A stretch of 64,000 bases of DNA from Methanoculleus horonobensis (GTDB lineage: Archaea; Halobacteriota; Methanomicrobia; Methanomicrobiales; Methanoculleaceae): assembly GCF_001602375.1 (NCBI RefSeq), contig NZ_BCNY01000011.1:124001-188000 (forward strand), in the 5' to 3' direction. The position numbers and the translations under genes are program-made. The notes beneath the pieces were generated by a model. The model was not told the origin of the DNA. It saw nothing but the letters and a program-made list of their open reading frames with translations, and made no database searches. Numbering within the stretch: position 1 is the stretch's first letter; every line of letters starts with the position of its first letter. This document shows, in pieces, positions 49,040-58,980 of this stretch.

Positions 49040-50975
49040 ATTTGAGCACTCTATCCCCGAAAGTAGCGCTTTCTTCCAGGGGCATATCGATCAGTACTTT
49101 TCTAAAAGTAAGATGAGTTATCAGGTCATTTTAAATTTTGAGGATCGAATTCAGGCCGATAACTTTAACGTCCCGAAATTCCGTCCAATCTTCTGTAGAA
49201 TAATCAACAAATTCATTGCTTTAAGGGCTAGAGATGGTTGGGAGCAACATCAAATTCTTTCTGACCAACTCAAGTTACAAGCGGTAAAATTTGTAGATAA
49301 TATAAAAGAAGAGATTTCAGGTTATTATAGGATTGAGTCGAGAACAGCAATTTGCAGAAAAAAATTACCTAATAATCAATATTGTAACCATTATTTCGAA
49401 TTGGGTGAACCAAGAGGATGCGGGCATAACAGCACCGAACCTTTTAAACAAATTACATTTATCGCATACTGTGACGAATGTGGGAGAACGGCTCCACTCC
49501 ATTGGATGACGAACCTTCGAAATAACTGTCCAACATGTCATGCAGAAAGAAGCCTAAATATTCTTCTCTGGGATAAATCGGACTCAATATCTACATACAA
49601 AGTAAAATGTACTCAATGTGGTCACGAAGCAAAGTTGTACTTCATATCTTGCGATCATTATATCAGAAATTCACAGAAAACGTTGTCCATCAAACCACGA
49701 AGACGATTCAAAGGTGTTGCAATAAGGGCTTCAACAATAATTCATCCTCTTGTGTATTCTATTCCAGATATTCCTAATGGAGAGGAAATTGATAATTCCG
49801 GGAGGCGGAATACACAAGGGAGAAATTTTTCAGAAGCTTTTCACGCATTATTCCCTGAATTCGAGGGAGAACACCACCTTTTTTTGCCCGAATTTAGGGC
49901 TAATGTGATCAATACTGAGGAATTCTGGGTTTTATCAAGAATCATCACTTCATGTGATGATTTAAATTTAGACGTTCAGATAAAAACCCAATGGTCACAA
50001 ACCCAATTTATAAATTTAATGAAAACTGTAATAAAAACCGCTAACCACCTTATCGATGCGGGAGGTGATTCAGCTACGGTTATAGCGCGATATGGCATTA
50101 ATTTAATAGAACGTGCTTTAACCAATACGAATGATATAGATTTTGATGAAAACGACTTACAGGGAATATACTTAGGTATGCATCCATCCAGTGGGCAGAA
50201 TGCTGATTCACCATTACTCCCAAAAAAACAGCTCATACCAAACTTAAAACCAAATGACTATCCCCAGTTTCTAAAGAGGTTTGGATTAAAGGAGATAATG
50301 CATATTGCGAATTTCAACATGGTTCAAGCCGTTCTAGGAACGATTAAAGGTTCGACACGGCGAGAACCTCTTCTTTTTGATCCAGTTTTCACAGGAGTTG
50401 GCGATTCCAGAAGACCGACAGTATTTGTAAGGGAATTTTTAACGGAAGGAATTCTTTTCCATCTCGATTATGGCAAAATTTTGGAGTGGGCTGAAGCAAA
50501 CAAAATGTACATCGATGAGAGTCTTCAAACTGATCTTAATGACAATAATGAGGAGACTCGATATCGATCTTTAATAACTTATAACAATGAATTTAAAGAC
50601 GCTGTTTACACTCTGTTGCATACATATTCTCACATGTTAATTCAGCAATCAACTATAAATACAGGATTAGATATCCAAAGTCTTGCGGAGATTGTTTATC
50701 CAAAAAGTGCATCATTTTTCATATACTCAACAAGTAGCATTAACATTGGCGGACTTGAAGACACATATCACTATCATCTTGAAGATTGGCTTCATAGAAC
50801 CGTCGACCTCGCTTTGGATTGCCCACAAGATCCGGCATGTATGATCCATGAGGGCGGTTCCTGTAACGCTTGTAGTTATCTCCCGGAGTTTGTGTGTGAG
50901 AACTTCAACCAAAACCTTGATCGATCAGCCTTAATCGGAGGACCCAGGTACACTCGTGGGTATCTTTCGCAATGA
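49032..50975 (+). CDS. drmB: DrmB-like DUF1998 protein
   Basis: A 647-residue protein. Several zinc-knuckle pairs in the N-terminal third (CDECGRTAP...CPTC; CTQCGHEA...C) precede a C-terminal DUF1998 domain (about 525-640): LLHTYSHMLIQQSTINTGLD, ASFFIYSTSSINIGGLED, then C-rich CPQDPACMIHEGGSCNACSY. This architecture is DrmB, the partner of DrmA in the DISARM core that blocks and processes entering DNA. Start overlaps drmA by 8 nt; stop overlaps drmC by 4 nt (ATGA). Confidence 0.83.
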   Translation: MNKFEHSIPESSAFFQGHIDQYFSKSKMSYQVILNFEDRIQADNFNVPKFRPIFCRIINKFIALRARDGWEQHQILSDQLKLQAVKFVDNIKEEISGYYRIESRTAICRKKLPNNQYCNHYFELGEPRGCGHNSTEPFKQITFIAYCDECGRTAPLHWMTNLRNNCPTCHAERSLNILLWDKSDSISTYKVKCTQCGHEAKLYFISCDHYIRNSQKTLSIKPRRRFKGVAIRASTIIHPLVYSIPDIPNGEEIDNSGRRNTQGRNFSEAFHALFPEFEGEHHLFLPEFRANVINTEEFWVLSRIITSCDDLNLDVQIKTQWSQTQFINLMKTVIKTANHLIDAGGDSATVIARYGINLIERALTNTNDIDFDENDLQGIYLGMHPSSGQNADSPLLPKKQLIPNLKPNDYPQFLKRFGLKEIMHIANFNMVQAVLGTIKGSTRREPLLFDPVFTGVGDSRRPTVFVREFLTEGILFHLDYGKILEWAEANKMYIDESLQTDLNDNNEETRYRSLITYNNEFKDAVYTLLHTYSHMLIQQSTINTGLDIQSLAEIVYPKSASFFIYSTSSINIGGLEDTYHYHLEDWLHRTVDLALDCPQDPACMIHEGGSCNACSYLPEFVCENFNQNLDRSALIGGPRYTRGYLSQ

Positions 50976-51775
50976 TTAATCCTAGTGTTCATAAAAGGAT
51001 CATGGAGTATATCCAATCATACCTATCAGAACATGATACTGCTACGATAGAAGATTTGCTACGTAATTACCATAAGTCAGCTCCAATAAGCGAGTTCGAA
51101 TTAAAGCGAGTAATAACCACAGGAATTGAGGAGGGGTACCTAAAAGCTGAAAAAAGTGCTGCAGATAAGTACAGCACTTTAATATCTCAAATTAAAACCT
51201 ATCAACCAGAGGAGTTACTAAACTCAGTTGTCGTTGTAATCTCGAAGCCTAGACTACGTGAACTTAGCTTATCTGGAATTGAGTATCGTAATCAGTTTAT
51301 TGAAACTACCGAGTGTTTTCAACAAGTTATTTCATCTGCAAATTATACATTACGAATATGTTCACCTTTTTTACAAAAGGATGTAATTCAGGAGGATGCA
51401 TATCCTGAATTAGAGCACCACCTATCGGAGGCGCTGCTTAGGGGTGTAAAGGTTCGAATATTAACTCGAGAACTTATTGAAAGGCGATATGCTGAAGTGT
51501 CCTGGATAAAAGAACTCGCCAGAGCATTAGAGTTAGAGAATAGTGTCACAATTGTTGATTACCATCATATCTCTGATACTGGAAAAGTGATTTCAAGTAC
51601 GCACGCCAAGATGCTAATTGCCGACAGTGATGTTGCGTACATCGGAAGTGCAGAGTTAAGACGTAATAGTCTAATTGCCAACTTCGAAGTCGGATGTTTA
51701 CTTTCTGGCCCCGTCGTATTTGGGGTTTGTGAAGTGTTTGATTCTATGTATTCTAACGGACGCGTTGTTCTATGA
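50972..51775 (+). CDS. drmC: DrmC-like phospholipase-D-fold nuclease
   Basis: A 267-residue protein. The N-terminal ~70 residues are a small helical (winged-helix-like) domain; the rest is a single PLD domain, with a CSPFLQKD strand and the HxK signature STHAKMLIADSDVAYIGSAE near residues 210-229. Fits DrmC, the PLD nuclease of DISARM; a single HKD motif would need a dimer. It is coupled to drmB and to the next gene by ATGA overlaps. Confidence 0.82.
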   Translation: MINPSVHKRIMEYIQSYLSEHDTATIEDLLRNYHKSAPISEFELKRVITTGIEEGYLKAEKSAADKYSTLISQIKTYQPEELLNSVVVVISKPRLRELSLSGIEYRNQFIETTECFQQVISSANYTLRICSPFLQKDVIQEDAYPELEHHLSEALLRGVKVRILTRELIERRYAEVSWIKELARALELENSVTIVDYHHISDTGKVISSTHAKMLIADSDVAYIGSAELRRNSLIANFEVGCLLSGPVVFGVCEVFDSMYSNGRVVL

Positions 51776-54700
51776 ATAAGCTACGCTCGATGGAATATAT
51801 TGACAAGGATCATACCGAAGAAATATTAAATATCGAGAATAATAGGCTATCTTCAACATTATCTCCGTTCTCGTTGGAAATTATTAACGCAGTTTTTACT
51901 CATCAAATCACAGTGATACTGTCCCAAGGCTCACTGAATATCACACCTCTAGTCGCATGTTTATACGCATATAATCAGAATCATGATGTACTAATAGGCA
52001 TACCGAAAGCGAGATTTGATGAAGTTTATAAAGGATACACTCGAACTTATTTTTCACTAACATATCGAAAAGCCATTAACAACATCCTTTCTAATCCCTT
52101 CTTTTTCTATACAGACATGTTTTGGTGTAAAGGAAGGGTTGATGCTTCAAACAATGTTTTAACGAATATCGACATCGAGACCAACCCAACTTATGGTAGA
52201 AGAGATTTCAAGGAGAGATACAACAGTTTAATGAAACAAAAACTAGTTAATGGTCTAACTAATCAAAATCCGATTTTACTGAATATACCAATTGAAACTT
52301 CTCTCCCCTCAAACATCATTGGAGAAAGTAAGATCACTTTCTTAATGACTGAATATAAGTCACTTAATTATGACCCCCACCTAATTATTTTTGAATCAAT
52401 TAACGAAAGACAATTTGAATTCGAACACTTACTAGGAATTTCTGAAAACATTAGAATCTCAGGCAAGAAGTTGTTACTCCATTTTTCTTGGCCATATCTG
52501 CATGGATTAAATTCATTTATAGGCAAATTAAGGGAAACTTATCAGGATAACATTGCAGTGTTTCATTTCGGAAAACGACTTTGCTTTGAACTGAAGGAGA
52601 CGCTTAATAAGCCTCCAGAATCGCTTTTACATCTCTCACTAGAGGGGAACCAGTGGGATAGTGTATACTACCCAGATGAAAGCACATTACCTTCGATAGA
52701 AGTCTACTTGCCTTATGTAGAACAGATTAGCAAAGATTGCGATACTGTTAGTATTGCTGACATGACGTGGCCATTTGACGAGGTTTTGCGGGATATATGG
52801 CGAATGAGTATAACTGAAGATGCATTTTCGAACGTGGTAAAGAATATCTTGAAATTCCCTCCTGTGATAGATGCATTTCTTCACCCATCTGAGCTCAAAG
52901 TTAAGAGTTACATTGAAGCCATACACTCTTGGAGATATATCCCGATAAAGGAATATTTACTAGATCAAACATCCATCGATGAAAATCATGTTCTCCCCGT
53001 TTATGGCATCTTTTCAGATTTAGACTCCTGTAAAGATTTCTCTCGTTACCTCCGTGGCCTTCATACCAACGCTTCACCAAGTAAAAAAACGCTCTTTCAG
53101 ATGCTTCTTTTTGAATATCTTCAAAATAGCATAAATCAACTGGTCAATACTAGTAATGATTCAGATCTACAAAGTTCTTTAACCAAATTTATTATTGCAA
53201 GGACCCATCCATATTTTGAAACTCGTAGAGGTATCTTCGATTCGATCCAATATTTCTTCTCAGGGATAAGTACAATATTAAGCCATGATGCATTACCAAG
53301 AGCAGTAAGAAAAGGAAAGAAAATCTATGTAAAGATCCATACAAAAGAGTTTGAAGTATTTAATGGGAAAAGACTGATTGTTGATAGATTTTCTTTTGAG
53401 CAAGTATTAACCCAATATCTAAGATTACCATTGGAAGTATCTCAAAACGTTAGAGGTGAGTCGCTAACCCTTTTAGTTTCGGTTAAACTGTGTGAACGTT
53501 ATATTAAACTCGGAAGAACCTCTCGTGGAATGGAGGCAAAGAAACAATTTCTTGACAGACTCTATATCTACAGGTTAGATGTTGAACCAGATGGTAGTTT
53601 CTCTGAGTTTATCCTTTCAAACATCGCTGTAAAATCCAATATCTATTCCAACAAATTTGAAGTGTCTCTTGACGTAAGCGTGAATGGTCCGGGTTGTACA
53701 AAGCAGGCAACGGTCGCTATGCAATTTTCACATCAGGACTTATCGAGTTTAAGTAGATTAAACAAAGATACGATACAACAATCTATTTTACTGGTTCCAG
53801 GGCCTGTTCCATTTCAAACGATTACAGATAGTGGCATCATCATTACCAAAGGATATGCATCATTGCTACTACCATTCAAAAAAACAATTCTCTTTTCGTA
53901 CCCAGGAATCAATTTTAAACGCATATCCCGACAAATATGGGTGCTTGAACAACTATATAAGGAAGAGTTAACTGACGTATCCAGAAGAGATCTTTCATAC
54001 TCCCTTCAGCAAACCCATAAATGCCACATAATTGAACTACCAACGTTACGTGAGCAATCTGATGGATCCCTTGACCAGTTAATTAATGGGGATACGCCCT
54101 TTGACGCTGCAGTAAGGGAAGAGTTGACCAATGAATGCACTGCACGTGATGATGATGAAAAACAAGAGATCAGCACTCTAAAAGATATTTGGCAGAAATT
54201 GAAAGCGGATTCAGCGCAAAAAGGGTTGCCATCACCTCAAAGCAGGCCATTTTATTCGAATTGCGATCTGTTGCCGATTCGTGTTCGATTTGAAAACGGC
54301 ACTGTGGAACAAATTGCCTTTTCAAGAGGTACACTCATTCGAAGGAAAATCAATGGTAAGTATCTACTTTGCCCCATTGAGGATCTTAACATCGGTGACG
54401 AAATCCTGTGCGTTGAAACAAGTGATAAAATGAGTATTGATAATTATGTGCTGAAAGACTATTTCGATGACCAAGATTTGTCAATGGAGCAGATTTTAGA
54501 ACCATTTACTTGCCTTAAACTCTTTTATCATGCTCTACATTCAATAAATCTACAACAATCTTGTTCCATTTCCGAACTGAGAAACCTCTACTGGCTCCCG
54601 GACAAAGATAAAGAAGTATTAATCAGAACGATTTCCTCTTCTTTAAATCAATATGTTGAGGATAACCAGGAGAATAACTTTGAAAGCAATAATTTTTGGT

Positions 54701-55101
54701 ATCCAGTTATTTCGATGGACGAGCTAAAGAAAGTATTTGGTAAGAATGGCAATCGAATAACTTACTCAAAAACATTTCGGATAGCAAAAAGATTAGGTAT
54801 TTCTATTGCAGAGAATACCTTTAATCAATACTGTTCTCTAGCATTAAATGAAGAAAATCATTATTTCTTCAAAAACTCAAAGGATTTACTTGCTCTCGGT
54901 CGATTAATGAAACATACTGAAATCTGCAATGATTATGAGACAATCAATGATATGGGTCGAAAAGTTGGCAGGATCTTACAAATAATCGGTCAGAGCATTT
55001 CAAGAGTGACTAGTGGGAACTCAGAATTACTTAACGAATTGGATATCGGGATTGAGAAAGTAATTAAGAAATGCATAATTATCGACAAAATTGATTCATG
55101 A
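51772..55101 (+). CDS. drmE: Large protein, probable DrmE-like DISARM component
   Basis: A 1109-residue protein, last in the four-gene coupled unit (ATGA with drmC). The N-terminal half has an ATPase/helicase-like flavour (HQITVILSQGSLNITPLVAC) without a canonical Walker A. The centre and C terminus are unique; NGKYLLCPIEDLNIGDEILC near residues 860-885 is the most distinctive stretch. Class 2 DISARM has a large uncharacterised protein DrmE with the same partners, so I assign it by context plus size. I do not recognise a catalytic domain, and the assignment is not certain. Confidence 0.6.
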   Translation: MNKLRSMEYIDKDHTEEILNIENNRLSSTLSPFSLEIINAVFTHQITVILSQGSLNITPLVACLYAYNQNHDVLIGIPKARFDEVYKGYTRTYFSLTYRKAINNILSNPFFFYTDMFWCKGRVDASNNVLTNIDIETNPTYGRRDFKERYNSLMKQKLVNGLTNQNPILLNIPIETSLPSNIIGESKITFLMTEYKSLNYDPHLIIFESINERQFEFEHLLGISENIRISGKKLLLHFSWPYLHGLNSFIGKLRETYQDNIAVFHFGKRLCFELKETLNKPPESLLHLSLEGNQWDSVYYPDESTLPSIEVYLPYVEQISKDCDTVSIADMTWPFDEVLRDIWRMSITEDAFSNVVKNILKFPPVIDAFLHPSELKVKSYIEAIHSWRYIPIKEYLLDQTSIDENHVLPVYGIFSDLDSCKDFSRYLRGLHTNASPSKKTLFQMLLFEYLQNSINQLVNTSNDSDLQSSLTKFIIARTHPYFETRRGIFDSIQYFFSGISTILSHDALPRAVRKGKKIYVKIHTKEFEVFNGKRLIVDRFSFEQVLTQYLRLPLEVSQNVRGESLTLLVSVKLCERYIKLGRTSRGMEAKKQFLDRLYIYRLDVEPDGSFSEFILSNIAVKSNIYSNKFEVSLDVSVNGPGCTKQATVAMQFSHQDLSSLSRLNKDTIQQSILLVPGPVPFQTITDSGIIITKGYASLLLPFKKTILFSYPGINFKRISRQIWVLEQLYKEELTDVSRRDLSYSLQQTHKCHIIELPTLREQSDGSLDQLINGDTPFDAAVREELTNECTARDDDEKQEISTLKDIWQKLKADSAQKGLPSPQSRPFYSNCDLLPIRVRFENGTVEQIAFSRGTLIRRKINGKYLLCPIEDLNIGDEILCVETSDKMSIDNYVLKDYFDDQDLSMEQILEPFTCLKLFYHALHSINLQQSCSISELRNLYWLPDKDKEVLIRTISSSLNQYVEDNQENNFESNNFWYPVISMDELKKVFGKNGNRITYSKTFRIAKRLGISIAENTFNQYCSLALNEENHYFFKNSKDLLALGRLMKHTEICNDYETINDMGRKVGRILQIIGQSISRVTSGNSELLNELDIGIEKVIKKCIIIDKIDS

Positions 55102-55590
55102 ATAGCCGTTAAATTCCCCGATGCAGTAACAAAAGATACTATTTCCGAAATTTGTCCCGCGATGGTTATGCTCAAGCAAGACAAGATCGACCACGCGAGA
55201 CCCCCAAATCAAAAAAATCCGGCGAAACCTAGACCCCCGGCACCAACTCCTCCAACCCCGCGATCACCCGGACAAAGTGAGTATCCGTGATAATAGGATA
55301 TATTGCGCTATTTGTTTGAGGATAACCATGTAAGCCCCTTTGTAGGCTTTACTTCAATTCAAAGCAGAAGTTTCTCGGAGTGACACACCCGTGTTTCCCC
55401 CCGCCATCATCGCCCCTTCTTCAGTGTCTCCATCCCTTCAAACGAGCCGATGAAAGCCAGATCTACAAGGATACGAAACTCGCATGTACCCCGTTCGTAT
55501 ATCGCCAAAAATTCATCGAAAAGAATCCTCCTGCCGCAGGCAGGGTAGGGCATCGCCGTAAACCAATCAGATTTATTTCTCAGAACAGTA
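55102..55590. other. Right edge of island with gene remnants
   Basis: GC rises again through this gap. At 55229-55278 the minus strand reads FVRVIAGLEELVPGV then stop, matching the C terminus of the AAA ATPase at 24846 (IVRAITGSGELVPGL). A further minus-strand frame about 55416-55550 (RILFDEFLAIYERGTCEFRI, then LVDLAFIGSFEGMETLKKGR) is protein-like but startless. Both look like fragments left at the island boundary, next to tRNA-Ala. Confidence 0.45.
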
Positions 55591-55662
55591 TGGACCGAGC
55601 GGGAATTGAACCCGCGGCCTCTACCATGCCAAGGTAGCGATCTACCCCTGATCTATCGGCCC
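55591..55662 (-). tRNA. tRNA-Ala (anticodon GGC)
   Basis: A 72-nt cloverleaf on the minus strand. The acceptor pairs GGGCCGA with TCGGTCC, then A73. The anticodon stem CTACC/GGTAG holds loop TTGGCAT, so the anticodon is GGC. The T arm is GCGGG-TTCAATT-CCCGC. CCA is not encoded. It flanks the right end of the transferred island and is a plausible integration landmark, although I found no repeated 3' end on the other side. Confidence 0.93.
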
Positions 55663-55720
55663 CTGTTACCCTACAATGTTGATCGTGATCACATAATAAG
55701 GATTGGGGCAGGCCGGCCCC

Positions 55721-56854
55721 CTATCCCTCCCCGGCAAGGGTCGAAAGCCGCGAGAGCACCCGTTCCCGCGCATCCTCCATCTTCGGGCGCACCAGGGCGA
55801 TGCCGTTCTTGATGCAGGGGGCGAGGAGCGGCACCGCGCCCTTCGGCGCCGGGGTCCGGGCGGGGAGGACGAGGCGCCGGCCGGCGGGGAGGTCGTAGAC
55901 CTGCTTTGCGCTGCTCCGCTTCCCGCGCTTCGCGTAGGGCCGGCCCTTCATCTCCACGATGTCCATCGAAAAGTCGATCACCGGGGCGTTCGCTATCGCG
56001 CCCCCGACGCCGAAGGCGTCGCCGATATCGCGGTAGGCGGCGACCTCGGCGCGCGACAGCCCGCCCGAGAGGAAGATCTTCACGTCCGGGTAGCCGTTGA
56101 CGTCGAGCTCCCAGCGCACCTCCTCGACGATCGCCCGCATGTCCCCCCGGCGCGACCGCGGCGTGTCGAGCCGCACCGCCGTCGCCCCCGAAGCCGCCGC
56201 CCGGACCGCCTCGTCCGTCTCGTCGGAGAAGGTGTCCGCGAGCATGATCCGCGGCACCTCCGGGCCGGCACCCTGGGCGAACGCGAGCCAGGCGTCCTCC
56301 TGCTCCGGGTAGCACATGATGAACGCGTGCGGCATCGTCCCCGCGAGCGGGATCCCGTCCGGCGCACAGGTGTTGCTCGCCCCGTCCACCCCGCCGATCC
56401 AGGCCGCCCGCTCGATCATCGCCGCGATCGCCGGGTGCTGGCGGCGGGAGCCGAAGGAGAAGACCGGGCGGCCGCCCGCGGCCAGCTTCATGTGGGCCGC
56501 CGCCGAGGCCACTCCTGAAGCGTGGCAGAGGAACCCGAGGATGGCCGTCTCGTAGACCGCGAAGTCCCGGTAGCGGCCGGAGATCCGGAGCACCGGCTCG
56601 TTCGGATAAAAGATCGAGCCCTCCGGCATCGCGTCCACGTCCACCGGGAGACCTTCGAGCAGGTTGATGACGTCGTCAAGCCCGCAGAAGACCCCCCAGG
56701 GGTCGGGGAGCGCCGCCGCCGTCACCTCCATCGTGACGTGCGGGTTGATGCCGTCCCGCTCCATCACCTCCACGACCCGCCGGAAGTAGATGTCCGTACA
56801 CTCACCGTTCTTGATGGCATCCTCGCCGACCATCAGAAACCGTCCCATGATCAT
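55721..56854 (-). CDS. pncB: Nicotinate phosphoribosyltransferase
   Basis: A 377-residue NAPRTase. FSFGSRRQHPAIAAMIERAA, the catalytic His region following GSRR, and VRLDTPRSRRGDMRAIVEEV, then IFLSGGLSRAEVAAY (phosphate-binding SGG) mark the family. It makes nicotinate mononucleotide from nicotinate and PRPP for NAD salvage. The C terminus is enriched in basic/cysteine-containing residues as in archaeal homologues. Start ATG 56854 or 56848. It is divergent from the purine/methylthio salvage operon. Confidence 0.9.
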   Translation of the reverse strand: MIMGRFLMVGEDAIKNGECTDIYFRRVVEVMERDGINPHVTMEVTAAALPDPWGVFCGLDDVINLLEGLPVDVDAMPEGSIFYPNEPVLRISGRYRDFAVYETAILGFLCHASGVASAAAHMKLAAGGRPVFSFGSRRQHPAIAAMIERAAWIGGVDGASNTCAPDGIPLAGTMPHAFIMCYPEQEDAWLAFAQGAGPEVPRIMLADTFSDETDEAVRAAASGATAVRLDTPRSRRGDMRAIVEEVRWELDVNGYPDVKIFLSGGLSRAEVAAYRDIGDAFGVGGAIANAPVIDFSMDIVEMKGRPYAKRGKRSSAKQVYDLPAGRRLVLPARTPAPKGAVPLLAPCIKNGIALVRPKMEDARERVLSRLSTLAGEG

Positions 56855-56993
56855 TGCGGTTGTCGCGATGGCGTAAATCCTTATTGAACCGATCCGGCGG
56901 CACCGGAACGGTGATCCTTTTTTGCTGGGACATCAAAGCAGTAAGGAGAATGTCATACGGAGAAGCGTATGCCGCTGTAGTGGAGAGGATCTA

Positions 56994-57665
56994 GTGCTCG
57001 GAATCATCGGGGGCACCAGCCTCCTCTTCGCCGACCTGCCGGCGCTCGAGAAGACCATCGTGCCCACCCCCTACGGAAAGGCGGAGGTGCATACCGGAGA
57101 GTTCGCGCTCCTCCTGCGCCACCAGCACAACCTCCCCCCGCACCGGATCAACTACCCCGCGTGCCTTGCCGCGCTCGCCGTCCTCGGGGTCGATGAGATC
57201 ATCGCCTTCGGCTCCGCCGGATCCCTGAAACAGGAGATCCCGCCGGGCTCGATCGTCATCCCCACCGACTTCCTGAGCGTCACCGACATCCCGTCCATCC
57301 ACGAGTGCTCGATCGGCCACGTCCGGCCGGAACTGGACGGTGATCTCGTCCGCACCCTGGCCGAACTGGTGCCGGACGCCCGGACGGGCGGCGTCTACGC
57401 CCAGACCCGCGGGCCGCGGATCGAGACGGTCGCCGAGGTCAGAGCGCTTGCCCGCGCAGCGGATATCGTCGGGATGACGGTTGCGAGCGAAGCGACGCTC
57501 GCCCTCGAACTCGGGATGCGGTTCGCCGCCGTCTGCACCGTGGACAACTACGCGAACGGCCTCGGGGAAGAGACCCTGACCTACGAGCACATCCTCGCGA
57601 CCTCGCGGGCGAACTGCCGCAGAACCGAGATCATCCTCGAAAAGATTGTGGAGAGACTTGCATGA
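56994..57665 (+). CDS. Methylthioadenosine/methylthioinosine phosphorylase-type purine nucleoside phosphorylase
   Basis: A 223-residue MTAP/PNP-family enzyme: LGIIGGTSLL (phosphate loop), RHQHNLPPHRINYPACLAAL, EIIAFGSAGSL, then VGMTVASEATLALELGMRFA and VDNYANG. It phosphorolyses 6-oxopurine nucleosides. Beside a deaminase for 5'-deoxyadenosine/MTA/SAH, it best fits methylthioinosine phosphorylase. GTG 56994 follows GGAGAGG; the longer frame to 56922 is not used. The stop overlaps dadD by 4 nt. Confidence 0.85.
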   Translation: MLGIIGGTSLLFADLPALEKTIVPTPYGKAEVHTGEFALLLRHQHNLPPHRINYPACLAALAVLGVDEIIAFGSAGSLKQEIPPGSIVIPTDFLSVTDIPSIHECSIGHVRPELDGDLVRTLAELVPDARTGGVYAQTRGPRIETVAEVRALARAADIVGMTVASEATLALELGMRFAAVCTVDNYANGLGEETLTYEHILATSRANCRRTEIILEKIVERLA

Positions 57666-58969
57666 ACGAGATATTCACGGCCCGGGGATCCGTCCTGATC
57701 GCCGGGGTCGCCATCGACGGATCGACCGTTGATATCGCGATCGACGAGACCGGCGCCATCGCCGCGATCGGGAAGGACGCCAGAACGACCATCGACGCCG
57801 AGATCGTCATCGACGGCTCCGACCGGGTCGCCGTCCCCGGCTTCGTGAACACCCATACCCACGCCGCGATGAGCCTGCTGCGGGGCTACGCCGACGACAT
57901 GATCCTGCAGGACTGGCTCGCGCAGAAGATCTGGCCGCTCGAGGCCCACCTCACCGGCGACGACGTCTACGCCGGCACCAGACTCGCGTGCCTGGAGATG
58001 ATCAGGAGCGGCACCGTCGCGTTCAACGACATGTACTTCTTCATGGACCGGGCGGCCGCCGCGGCCGACGAGATGGGCATGCGGGCGACGTTCGCCTACG
58101 GGTTCATCGACCTCGGGATGGAGGAGAAGCGGGAGGCCGAGATCAAAGCGACGGAAACCCTCGTCGCCCACGTCAAATCGCTCGATAACCCGCGGATCAG
58201 AGCGGCCGTCGGGCCCCACTCCGTCTACACCGTCTCCCCCGAGGGGCTCTCCTGGTGCGGCGAATACGCGGCCGAGCAGAATATCGGCATCCACGTCCAC
58301 CTCTCCGAGACCGAGAAGGAGGTCGCCGACTGCGTCGCCCAGTTCGGCAAACGCCCCGCATACCTCCTCGACGAATGCGGCTGCCTCACCCCCCGGACGG
58401 TCGCCGCGCACTGCTGCTGGCTCGACGAGGCCGAGTGCCGGCTCCTTGGAGAGCGCGGCGTCACCGCCTCCCACAACCCGGCGAGCAACATGAAACTCGC
58501 CGTCAACCGGGCGATGCCCTACCACTGGCTGAGACAGTACGGGGCGAACGTCGCCCTCGGAACCGACGGCTGTTCCTCGAACAACAACCTGGATCTCATG
58601 GAGGAGATGAAGTTCGCAGCGCTCCTCCAGAAGTTCGCCTGGAACTCGCCGACCCTGCTCCCCGCCGGCGAGGCGATCGGCATGGCGACCGCGGCGGGCG
58701 CCCGGGCGCTCGGCACCGGCCCCGGCACCCTGACCGTCGGCGCACCGGCCGACATCGTCCTCCTCGACGCCCGTGCGGCCTGCAACACCCCGCTCTTCCA
58801 CCCCGACTCGAACGCCGTCTACGCCTGCAGCGGCGGCGTGGTCATGACCGTCCTCTGCCAGGGAAGGATCCTGATGCACGAGCGGGAGGTTCCCGGAGAA
58901 GAGGAGATCGTCCGCGAGGCAGGAGAGACCGCCCGGTCGCTCGTCGCGCGGGCAGAAGAGGCCCAATAA
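57662..58969 (+). CDS. dadD: 5'-deoxyadenosine/S-adenosylhomocysteine deaminase
   Basis: A 435-residue amidohydrolase of the MtaD/DadD family. The metal-binding HTHAAM (about 61-66), HVHLSETEKEV, AAHCCWLDEAEC and LGTDGCSSNNNLDLMEEMKF follow in order. It deaminates 5'-deoxyadenosine, methylthioadenosine and SAH to inosine forms; the phosphorylase upstream then cleaves the product. This removes inhibitors formed by radical SAM and methyl-transfer reactions, which are heavy in methanogens. Confidence 0.9.
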   Translation: MNEIFTARGSVLIAGVAIDGSTVDIAIDETGAIAAIGKDARTTIDAEIVIDGSDRVAVPGFVNTHTHAAMSLLRGYADDMILQDWLAQKIWPLEAHLTGDDVYAGTRLACLEMIRSGTVAFNDMYFFMDRAAAAADEMGMRATFAYGFIDLGMEEKREAEIKATETLVAHVKSLDNPRIRAAVGPHSVYTVSPEGLSWCGEYAAEQNIGIHVHLSETEKEVADCVAQFGKRPAYLLDECGCLTPRTVAAHCCWLDEAECRLLGERGVTASHNPASNMKLAVNRAMPYHWLRQYGANVALGTDGCSSNNNLDLMEEMKFAALLQKFAWNSPTLLPAGEAIGMATAAGARALGTGPGTLTVGAPADIVLLDARAACNTPLFHPDSNAVYACSGGVVMTVLCQGRILMHEREVPGEEEIVREAGETARSLVARAEEAQ

Positions 58970-58980
58970 CTTTTTTTTTT
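58970..58980 (+). terminator. Poly-T terminator after dadD
   Basis: Ten consecutive T (58971-58980) directly follow the stop of dadD, a typical archaeal intrinsic terminator. The convergent gene ends at 58979-58981. Confidence 0.6.

Noticed and set aside
55591-55662. tRNA-Ala as a proven attachment site for the island
   Set aside because: No duplicated tRNA 3' end was found at the left boundary, and no integrase gene is visible, so only proximity supports it.
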